Below are positions 1 to 5,782 of a stretch of DNA of 5,989 nt, in pieces; position 1 is the stretch's first letter; every line of letters begins with the position of its first letter. The stretch comes from Planctomycetota bacterium (GTDB taxonomy: Bacteria; Planctomycetota; Phycisphaerae; FEN-1346). The translations under genes and the position numbers were made by a program. The notes under the pieces were generated by a model. The model worked only from the letters and a program-made list of their open reading frames with translations, was not told the origin of the DNA and made no database searches. The stretch lies in NCBI GenBank assembly GCA_026387055.1, contig JAPLML010000193.1, positions 1-5,989 on the forward strand. Reading direction: 5' to 3'.

Positions 1-558
1 GTCGGACGAGCGGCCGCCTCTGGGCGCGAAGGCTCGCCCGCGCAAGTCCTTCGGCGAAATCGGCTCGTCCACCGGCGCAAAGCTCCCGGCGGAATTGGTG
101 TCACCCGCCGCCCGGTGCAGGACGAATCCCTCGCCGCCGGCTGGAAGGATGCAATCCAGGGCCTGGATTCTCTCCATGATCGGAGAGTCGCCCTTCCCTG
201 TGTTCGTGAAGTGCAGCAACCACTCGACGGCCGGATAGTCCGCGTAGTCCACCGCCACGCAGCGGACCTCCAGACCGGAGTTCGGATCGGTCCACACCAA
301 GGTGTGCTGCGTGCGCGCGGCGTCGAGTTTCTTGCTCTCGACATTCCTGGGCCACTCCGCCAGTACCGTCTCCGAGGCCCGCCCGTCGTAGACGAACGAG
401 AACGGCACCTTCGCTTTGACGTCCAAGAGGTGCTCGTTAACCCACTGATTTTTCGCTTTGGATTCCTCCTGTTTCATAACCTCCGCCTCCGCCGCATTCA
501 GCGCCAGATTGAGCACCGCCAACAACCCGCAGCACGTTCGCACGATCCAACGTCTCAT
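1..558 (-). CDS. Secreted GH36-like glycoside hydrolase, N-terminal part (third tandem copy, cut by window edge)
   Basis: This frame opens with ATG at 556-558 and stays open for 186 codons to the window edge, so the gene is incomplete. A GAGGAG ribosome binding site at 565-570, six bases before the ATG, supports the start. Residues 1-25 form a signal peptide: basic MRRWIVR, a hydrophobic core, and an AEA cleavage site near residue 25. The rest matches the N-terminal beta-sandwich domain of the two complete hydrolases in this window. Shared landmarks are PFSFVYDGRAS, ARTQHTL, WTDP, AVEW, NTGKGD and FAPRGGRSSD; the last aligns with FAPGGGRPTD of the middle gene at almost the same residue number. 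The catalytic barrel, nucleophile and acid/base lie beyond the edge, so activity cannot be judged. By analogy it is an exported alpha-galactosidase-type enzyme. It is the last visible gene of the minus-strand series, 200 bases after the preceding stop. A hand count of about 87 ungapped positions gives roughly half identical to the lipoprotein copy. Confidence 0.85.
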   Translation of the reverse strand, partial: MRRWIVRTCCGLLAVLNLALNAAEAEVMKQEESKAKNQWVNEHLLDVKAKVPFSFVYDGRASETVLAEWPRNVESKKLDAARTQHTLVWTDPNSGLEVRCVAVDYADYPAVEWLLHFTNTGKGDSPIMERIQALDCILPAGGEGFVLHRAAGDTNSAGSFAPVDEPISPKDLRGRAFAPRGGRSSD

Positions 559-573
559 GTCCGACTCCTCATC

Positions 574-758
574 TCATTCCATGCGCAGATACATAATCGC
601 CGTCGACCCGGGTTCGCCGAAAGCCCCACACAAAGGGGTAGTATTCCGGGTTTCCCGTGCAAAGGCTCGACAACAGTGCCTATGGTAGGGCCATTGGTGT
701 CCGTCGCCGGAACTCCCAAGAGCTTGGCGACATAGGGGTTACTACGCACCAGCCTCAA
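574..758 (-). pseudogene. Decayed gene remnant between two GH36-like genes
   Basis: This 200-base gap shows protein-like traces in two minus-strand frames. Directly after the upstream gene's stop, one frame reads SNPYVAKLLGVPATDTNG, which resembles the C-terminal end of type I phosphodiesterase / alkaline-phosphatase-like proteins (inference, weak). In a second frame, positions 574-627 read GAFGEPGSTAIMYLRME followed by a stop. The stretch EPGSTAIMY matches the terminal QPGSTVIVY of the middle hydrolase and PASALITY of the first. The stop lies 15 bases before the ATG of the next gene, as the end of a real gene in an operon would. The simplest reading is the 3' end of a lost gene, perhaps another GH36-like copy, with a frameshift between the two parts. 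The match is short and chance similarity is possible. Confidence 0.35.
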
Positions 759-2786
759 CTACCGTTTCTTCTTGTAGACGATCACCGTTGACCCCGGCTG
801 GTCTATCATGACAATGGAAATGCCCTTATCGAGAAGCTCGCGGCCCGTCATTTCGGTCGTGCCGGCAGCGTCAAAGTTCGTCAGCGTGTAGACTGTGTCG
901 GGGTCCAAGCCGCCGAGCTTCACGCGAATCGATTCATACGGGCTCTGCGCCCGGCGAAACGCCTGCACCACGCCCTCGCCTTTCTCTGGACAATCAAATT
1001 GCCACCCGATCCAAAGCGAGTTGTCGAGACTGTAGGGTGTCAGGGGGTAGTAGTCGCCGAGCATGTACGGCGCCACCTTGCGGCAATCGTCATAGATCCG
1101 GCGCACCGCCGGCCAGTCGACCTTGCCGCGCGCGTCCACCCCGACACACAGGCTGGGCATGAAGTAGCTTCGGCTCGTGTACTTGTCGGTCGTGTTCACG
1201 CCGGAACCGTAATACGGAATCCAGGAGGAGATCCCGTACGTATGCCCTTGATTGCCCACTGCGGTTTCGGGGCTGCCTTGATAGTCGCTGCGCAACAACG
1301 GCACCGCGCGGCGCAACGTTTCCAAATCGTTGCGCCGACCGCCGGAGGCGCACGAGTCGATCAACATGCCCGGATGGCGGCGCAGCAACTCGTCCCAATA
1401 GGCCAAATAGCCCTGCACGTGCAGGTTCTCGTTGATGCCCTGCCGATCGGGCGAATCGTAGCCGCGCCAGAACGCCAATGGACCCCAGTTGAAATCCTGC
1501 CGATAGAGGTCGATCCCTTGCTCGGTCAGTAGCCGATCGACGTGGTCGGTGAGCCATCGGCGTGCATCCGGGTTGCCAAGATTCAGCAGATTCTGGTCCG
1601 TGCCGGCTTTCTGGCCGCCGAAGAGCCACTCGGGGTGGTTCTTCGCAAGCCATGTGTCGGCTGTGACTCGTTCCGGCTCGAACCAAACGATGAACTCCAG
1701 GCCCTGGGCGTGCAGCCAGTCGCTGAAAGGCTTGAAACCATTGGGGAACCGCCGCGGGTCTGGCTCCCAGGTGCCGACCCACCACCAGTTGGGCTCCTTG
1801 ACCGGATACCAGCCTGCGTCTCGCCACCAATAATCGAGATGGATGCCCGCCTTCAGATATGCCTCGGCCGATTGCCGCATCTCGGGGATGCCGTCCATAA
1901 ACTGGAAGAAGCCCTCGCAGCCGGCCGCGGCGATCGGGGCCAGTGGCTTTCCACCCGGCTTGGGCACATTGTGGGCGAGCATCCAGCGGCGCCAGAGGTT
2001 TTGCGCCCGGACCACGTCCGTGCCTTTCCAGAACAGCAGGGCCACAAGCGGCGTGCGGATCTCCTCGCCCGGCTTCAGATAGAGATGGGTGAGTTCCTGA
2101 CCCGCGGTGATTCGCAGCCCTGTCGCCGCATCGCGGGTGAAACTCGATGCCCATTGGCCCGGCCAGCCGACCACCACGATCAGGCCGCCGCCCGGCATCG
2201 ACAGGTTGTAGTACGGAAAAGCGGTATCGGTCGGTCGTCCGCCCCCCGGCGCGAAGGTCTTCTTTGCGTTGGGGCCAAGCGTATGCTCGTAGGGCTCGTA
2301 GCTGTTCGGAGTACAGTCGTCGCCTCGGAGGCCGCGCAGGACGAACTCACCGCCGTCGTTGCGATCCCAACGGGCGTTGAGGGCTTGAATACTTTCGAGG
2401 AGCGGGGTGTCGTTCTTGCCCGTGTTCCGCAAATAGACCGTCCACTCGACCACCGGGAAGTCGGAATACTCGACCGATGTGCAACGAGCCGCCAGGCCGG
2501 TCTTCGGATCGGTATACGTTAGCGTATGCTGCGTCCGCTGGTCGTCGAGCGGACGACTCGCCCGCGTCAGTTCCCACGTGCCCAGTCCCTCGGCCGAGGG
2601 CTTGCCGTCGTAGGTGAAGGAGAAGAAGGGCCCCGCGGCCTTCGCCTCCTGGGCGCCCTCGAACGTCGCCGCCACCCACCGCCGGGCTTCGGCCATCTCG
2701 CCGGACGTCGGCGCAGCGGCCCGCGCGAATCGCGGCGACAGGAGCCACGGCACTATGGCGATGCCAAGCAGAAGTCCCGTCTTCAT
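759..2786 (-). CDS. Secreted GH36-like glycoside hydrolase (melibiase / alpha-galactosidase type)
   Basis: The protein has 675 residues with the ATG at 2784-2786. That start is preferred over an upstream in-frame GTG at 2823-2825 because it directly begins a signal peptide (MKTGLLLGIAIVPWLL, cleavage near residues 23-25) and follows GGAG at six bases. Residues about 50-270 form the N-terminal sandwich domain, about 285-550 the catalytic (beta/alpha)8 barrel, and about 570-675 the C-terminal sandwich. Barrel motifs match GH36: WWRDAGWY (about 320-327), WFEPE (368-372), YRQDFN with predicted nucleophile Asp431, DSCASGGRRND (from 477), and LRSDYQ with predicted acid/base Asp501. GH36 enzymes are retaining hydrolases that usually release terminal alpha-galactose; here the exact sugar is unknown. 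The usual KWD nucleophile motif reads RQD. The length is normal for the family. It is the middle of three tandem homologues, 427 bases after the previous stop, with a dead gene fragment in between. It ends in YKKKR, much like the first copy's YKKKAS. Confidence 0.85.
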   Translation of the reverse strand: MKTGLLLGIAIVPWLLSPRFARAAAPTSGEMAEARRWVAATFEGAQEAKAAGPFFSFTYDGKPSAEGLGTWELTRASRPLDDQRTQHTLTYTDPKTGLAARCTSVEYSDFPVVEWTVYLRNTGKNDTPLLESIQALNARWDRNDGGEFVLRGLRGDDCTPNSYEPYEHTLGPNAKKTFAPGGGRPTDTAFPYYNLSMPGGGLIVVVGWPGQWASSFTRDAATGLRITAGQELTHLYLKPGEEIRTPLVALLFWKGTDVVRAQNLWRRWMLAHNVPKPGGKPLAPIAAAGCEGFFQFMDGIPEMRQSAEAYLKAGIHLDYWWRDAGWYPVKEPNWWWVGTWEPDPRRFPNGFKPFSDWLHAQGLEFIVWFEPERVTADTWLAKNHPEWLFGGQKAGTDQNLLNLGNPDARRWLTDHVDRLLTEQGIDLYRQDFNWGPLAFWRGYDSPDRQGINENLHVQGYLAYWDELLRRHPGMLIDSCASGGRRNDLETLRRAVPLLRSDYQGSPETAVGNQGHTYGISSWIPYYGSGVNTTDKYTSRSYFMPSLCVGVDARGKVDWPAVRRIYDDCRKVAPYMLGDYYPLTPYSLDNSLWIGWQFDCPEKGEGVVQAFRRAQSPYESIRVKLGGLDPDTVYTLTNFDAAGTTEMTGRELLDKGISIVMIDQPGSTVIVYKKKR

Positions 2787-2792
2787 GGGCGG

Positions 2793-2796
2793 CTCC
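2793..2796 (-). promoter_or_regulatory. Ribosome binding site of the middle hydrolase
   Basis: GGAG on the minus strand lies six bases before the ATG at 2784-2786. It decides between that ATG and the in-frame GTG at 2823-2825. The residues encoded between the two codons (PRGAFHEFAEPP) are unlike a signal-peptide start. Confidence 0.6.
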
Positions 2797-2937
2797 GCGA
2801 ACTCGTGGAAGGCGCCTCGTGGCACCGCCGCGGCGGCGATGCCCGCGGCCTTCCGGGGGAGTGTAGTCTAGCGAACTGTCCAGACGCTGGCGACGGCAAA
2901 ACACCTCGATGCGCCACACGGGTGTGGCTGCGGGGCC

Positions 2938-2957
2938 GGACCGGCCCGCACCGGTCC
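2938..2957. repeat. Perfect 7-bp inverted repeat (GC-rich hairpin)
   Basis: GGACCGG and CCGGTCC form a perfect seven-base stem around a six-base loop. It sits at the end of the flavin-reductase-like fragment and about 150 bases before the middle hydrolase's start. No run of T follows on either strand, so it is not a standard intrinsic terminator. It could form in the transcript running from the first to the second hydrolase gene. A functional role is not shown. Confidence 0.4.
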
Positions 2958-3203
2958 ACCTTCCCAAGGATCCGGTCTGGAAGAAGGTTCGCGACGGATT
3001 CCCCGGTACGGGTGATCAATCCGTAGGTGCGGCGGGGCTTGGCGATGCTCAGGTTGCGGACTTCGCCGAGCATGGTGGTGTTGGCCCGACCGTCTTCGCT
3101 GACTGCTGTGATGAGCGATGCCGGACCTGGGTACACGGGTCGGAAGGCCTGGCGACACTGCTCCTGGTGCGGCAACGATACCAAACAGAATCTGGGTTTT
3201 CAT
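2945..3203 (-). pseudogene. Frameshifted fragment of a flavin-reductase-like gene
   Basis: The frame running down from about 3199 carries about 85 residues with the pattern of the flavin reductase-like (FMN-binding split barrel) family. In order these are YPGPASLITAVSEDGRAN, then NLSIAKP, RRTYGLI, TGESVANLLPD and KVDRCG. Active members bind FMN or FAD in the cytoplasm. Three signs suggest it is broken. The only good ATG (3201-3203, ten bases after the upstream stop, behind GGTGA) is in another frame; removing one A from the AAAA run would join it to this frame as MKPRF. Between NLSIAKP and RRTYGLI the strand normally found in this family seems missing. After KVDRCG the similarity fades well short of a normal length, and the frame continues without recognisable domains into the middle hydrolase's start. 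The family call rests on motif memory only. It lies between two hydrolase genes on the same strand and was probably once an operon member or an insertion there. Confidence 0.55.
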
Positions 3204-3213
3204 AGGTCACCGC

Positions 3214-5319
3214 TTACGAGGCTTTCTTCTTGTAGGTGATCAACGCCGAGGCCGGACGCGCCTTGATCGTGATCTTCAGACCATCGTCCATGAGTCGGCG
3301 TCCGGTCATGCTTGCCGTACCGGCCACGTCGAGATCGGTGAGAGTGTAAGTGGCGCGCGGCTCAAGGCCGCGGAGCTTGACCTGCATCAACTCGTCGGCG
3401 CTGTCTTGACGGCGGAACAACTGCACCATCCCCTCACCCAGGTCGGAGCGATCGAACTGCCAGCCGGCCCATGCCTTGGTATCCAGGCTGTAGGGCGTTA
3501 ATGGATAGTAATCCCCGAAAATGTAGGGACGCACAGCGAGATATTCTTTCATGAGGCGGCGCAGGAGGTCCAGATCGACCGACGACCATCGCTTGGCCAC
3601 GTCTGTGATCCAAGTGGGCGGCGGCAGCCCCTCGTCCGGCCAGCCAACCAACAGCGCTGGGCAATAGGCGCTCCGGAAGGAGTAGGCTGACAACTGAGAC
3701 ACGAGAACGGCCCCGCCGTGCAGGGGCACCCAGGGGAACATCCCCTGGTTGAACGCTTGGACCGCTAGCGGATAGTCGGGGGAGGCCGGGATGTCGCTGC
3801 GATGCAAGGCAATGCTGCGGCTGATGGTCTCCAACTCGACTCTCCTGGCGCCGGTGGCGCAGTTATCGATCATCAGGTTCGGATTCTTCTTGAGCAGCCC
3901 GTCCCAGAATTCGTAGAAGCCTTCCATGTACCGGATCTGGCTGATCCCTAACCGATCAGGTCCGGAGTCGGCCGGCCATCCTGCGGTGCCGTCCTGCCGG
4001 AAGATGTCAACCCCGAAGTCGGAGATGATCTTGGAGAAGTAGTCGATCGCGAAGCGGTTGGTCTCGGGATTGCCGTGATCCAGGGCGTAGAACTTCCGAC
4101 CGGGATAGGCCTTGTCGGTGAAGGGCGCCCCCAGGAATTCGGGGTGATCCTTGCCCAGGCCAACCTCCGGGTTCAGGCTGTGGGGTACGAACCAGAGGAG
4201 GTACTTCATGCCCCGCTGGTGGGCGGCATCTGAGATCGGCCGCATTCCGTCGGGGAACAGAGTCTTGTTGGGGGTCTGCTGGGACTGGTGGGCGAACCAT
4301 CCTTTGCTCATGTCCGTCCAGGCGGCGTCCATCCAGTAGCATTCCATAGGAATATCGTGGTCACCCCACCAGGAGAGTTGCTGGATGTGATGGTGGGCGT
4401 CCATGATATTGCTCCAGTTGGCGTCGGCGGTCAGCCCGGCGAACGGCTTCCCGCCGGGCCGGGGAGAGTAGTGGGCCAGGATCAGGCGTCGCCAGACGTT
4501 ATGCGCGTCGGCTCGATCGCCCTTCCAGAAAAGCACCAGTACACGCGGGCTGCGGATCCGCTCGCCGGGATGCAGGAAGAGGTGCGTCGTATCCATTTTG
4601 GCGCGAACGCGCGCCGCGCGCGCCCCGTCGCGCTGGAAGGTGGCGATCCAGGGGCCGGACCACCCCAGCGCGGCGATCAGGCCCTGCTGCTCATACTCGA
4701 GGTTGAACATCGGCATCGCTTCAACGGAAGGACTGCCACTGGGCGATCCCATGGAGGTAGGCCCCCCATGCGAATGCACCACGAGATCGCCGGTCGGGGG
4801 GATGGTGCCTGTGACCGGGGCGAAGTCGGAGGACTTCGCGTCGCTGCCTCGGATGTGGTGCACTGTGAACTCGCCGGCGCCCGCGCGCATGAGTCGAGTG
4901 TCCAGGGCGTACAGCTCCTCCAGGATCGGGGTGTCCTTCCGGCCCGTGTTCTTGACGTAGAGAATCCACTCCACGGCAGGGAAGACGCGGTACTCGATGC
5001 CGACGCAACTGAGTTCGAGGCCGGTCTTCGGATCGGTCCAGGTGAGCGCGTGCTGCGTGCGAGCGCCGTCGAGTCTCATGGTCTCCATCTTCTTCGGCCA
5101 AGCAGAGAGCAACTCGGTGGAGGCCTGTCCGCCGTAAACAAACGAGAACGGAAGCTGCAGCTTGGGACCCAGCAAGCTCTGCTGGAGCCAGTGGTCCCTC
5201 TGCTGCATTGGCCCCTCTTCACCCCCTGCGGCTGTCTGGCCGCAGCCCGCCACGAGCATGATCCCAACGATGACCGAGGCGAAGCACGGCAAGGCTTGTC
5301 TCCGATTGTACCTGTTCAT
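3214..5319 (-). CDS. GH36-like glycoside hydrolase, predicted lipoprotein (first tandem copy)
   Basis: The protein has 701 residues from the ATG at 5317-5319, chosen because it follows GAGG at six bases and begins a lipoprotein signal peptide. A GTG at 5344-5346 would only add MVIRKKRKV. The lipobox LVAGC puts the lipid-bearing Cys at residue 26, so the enzyme is probably membrane-anchored. The layout equals the middle copy: N-terminal sandwich (about 55-280), catalytic barrel (about 290-560), C-terminal sandwich (about 600-700, with GDYYPLTPYSLD shared word for word). The predicted nucleophile is Asp443 in FRQDGT and the predicted acid/base is Asp509 in HRSDI; IDNCATGARR precedes the latter. 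Two motifs differ from classic GH36: WFEPE is WFVPH (376-380), losing both Glu residues, and the DAGW position reads MDAAWTD (Asp331). It may therefore act on a different sugar or linkage, or be impaired. It heads the visible minus-strand series and lies next to mobile-element debris. I see no convincing promoter in the short upstream region. Confidence 0.85.
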   Translation of the reverse strand: MNRYNRRQALPCFASVIVGIMLVAGCGQTAAGGEEGPMQQRDHWLQQSLLGPKLQLPFSFVYGGQASTELLSAWPKKMETMRLDGARTQHALTWTDPKTGLELSCVGIEYRVFPAVEWILYVKNTGRKDTPILEELYALDTRLMRAGAGEFTVHHIRGSDAKSSDFAPVTGTIPPTGDLVVHSHGGPTSMGSPSGSPSVEAMPMFNLEYEQQGLIAALGWSGPWIATFQRDGARAARVRAKMDTTHLFLHPGERIRSPRVLVLFWKGDRADAHNVWRRLILAHYSPRPGGKPFAGLTADANWSNIMDAHHHIQQLSWWGDHDIPMECYWMDAAWTDMSKGWFAHQSQQTPNKTLFPDGMRPISDAAHQRGMKYLLWFVPHSLNPEVGLGKDHPEFLGAPFTDKAYPGRKFYALDHGNPETNRFAIDYFSKIISDFGVDIFRQDGTAGWPADSGPDRLGISQIRYMEGFYEFWDGLLKKNPNLMIDNCATGARRVELETISRSIALHRSDIPASPDYPLAVQAFNQGMFPWVPLHGGAVLVSQLSAYSFRSAYCPALLVGWPDEGLPPPTWITDVAKRWSSVDLDLLRRLMKEYLAVRPYIFGDYYPLTPYSLDTKAWAGWQFDRSDLGEGMVQLFRRQDSADELMQVKLRGLEPRATYTLTDLDVAGTASMTGRRLMDDGLKITIKARPASALITYKKKAS

Positions 5320-5416
5320 CACCTTCCTCTTCTTTCGTATAACCACGCGTAGAGTTGAGTTGCCGAAATGTTGATGTACGTCTTAAGCGACAATGGCGCA
5401 ATTGAGCTTCTGGCGG
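5320..5416 (-). other. Upstream region of the first hydrolase gene
   Basis: About 100 bases separate the hydrolase start from the recognisable transposase remnant. They contain the GAGG ribosome binding site at 5326-5329. The best promoter-like pairing I could find on the minus strand (TTGCGC, 17 bases, TACATC) is weak, and no operator-like inverted repeat stands out. Part of this stretch may be the degraded tail of the transposase gene. Confidence 0.3.
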
Positions 5417-5590
5417 AAGTGAGGGCTTTTCGGTCCGGTTCGGCTCCCTCGGTCCGGGCAATCCGTAGTTTTGATGCTGGCGAAGGGCCAGCGTCTTCTC
5501 GTTAAGTTTCAGGCGACGGTTCAAGATGCGTTCCCGTCGGCCATAGTATACATCGTCCGGCGTGACGTTGCCAAGGGCCTCGTGGTTGCT
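5417..5590 (-). pseudogene. IS3-type transposase remnant (C-terminal end of integrase core)
   Basis: The minus strand encodes HEALGNVTPDDVYYGRR, then ERILNRRLKLNEKTLALR and PNRTEKPSL. This is the familiar tail of IS3-type transposases, where the rve integrase core ends in a YN..R.HEALGN..P..VYYGRR pattern. Only about 57 residues remain. The helix-turn-helix domain and the DDE catalytic residues, which lie upstream in intact proteins, are absent. The preceding codons (about 5591-5689) stay open but do not look like the usual integrase sequence before HEALG, so a deletion or rearrangement is likely there. The remnant is bounded by the end of another insertion sequence at about 5690. It carries no independent function and marks an old insertion upstream of the hydrolase genes. 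Confidence 0.7.
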
Positions 5591-5689
5591 TTCGGTTGGA
5601 AACAAGCCCGTGATGACGTTCGTCGTCTCGCCAAACCGCACGAGTTGCCGTCGCTGGATCTCTGGAGCCGGGAGTTCTTTCTGGTCTAA

Positions 5690-5710
5690 CAGCCCGTTGA
5701 AAAAGTCGGT
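5690..5710 (+). repeat. Probable left terminal end of an insertion sequence
   Basis: The sequence starting CAGCCCGTTGAAAAAAG looks like the terminal inverted repeat seen at the ends of IS1182/IS5-type elements, and it lies about 90 bases before the transposase start. The matching right end and any target-site duplication are outside the window, so the exact boundary (5690 or 5691) is not fixed. Confidence 0.5.
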
Positions 5711-5729
5711 TTGCCGCGTCGTCACATGT

Positions 5730-5758
5730 TGACATGGCCGAGGGCTGGCGCTAATCTG
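5730..5758 (+). promoter_or_regulatory. Putative sigma70-type promoter of the transposase gene
   Basis: A perfect TTGACA (5730-5735) is followed after 17 bases by TAATCT (5753-5758). The second box matches the -10 consensus at positions 1, 2 and 6 only. Its position inside the element's left end and about 25 bases before the transposase ATG fits the usual IS layout. Confidence 0.4.
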
Positions 5759-5782
5759 GCCGCGGTCAAGGAGGACGACGCG

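Noticed and set aside
115..735. Plus-strand frame opposite the third hydrolase and its upstream gap
   Set aside because: It is antisense to a gene with a signal peptide, ribosome binding site and strong similarity to its paralogues.
683..735. Possible stem (GTCGCC / GGCGAC) in the gap before the third hydrolase as a terminator
   Set aside because: The stem is only six bases with a 17-base loop and no T run follows.
1090..2154. Minus-strand frame of 354 codons overlapping the middle hydrolase
   Set aside because: It is an alternative frame of the same strand with Arg/Pro/Gly-rich, domain-free sequence inside a convincing gene.
1542..2522. Long open frame of 326 codons on the plus strand
   Set aside because: It is antisense to the middle hydrolase, which has clear catalytic motifs. 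No domain or ribosome binding site supports the plus-strand reading.
2784..2825. Upstream GTG start for the middle hydrolase (and similarly GTG at 5344-5346 for the first)
   Set aside because: Both would put extra residues before clear signal peptides, and good ribosome binding sites stand before the internal ATG codons.
3150..3203. Start MKTQILFGIVAAPGAVSP as the beginning of another exported hydrolase copy, similar to MKTGLLLGIAIVPWLLSP
   Set aside because: The similarity is limited to a short signal-peptide-like stretch. The sequence that follows in that frame has no hydrolase features, while another frame fits a flavin-reductase-like protein.
4288..5352. Long open frame of 354 codons on the plus strand
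   Set aside because: It lies wholly antisense to the first hydrolase gene, has no recognisable domain and is rich in Arg, Gly and Pro, as expected for a shadow frame in high-GC DNA.
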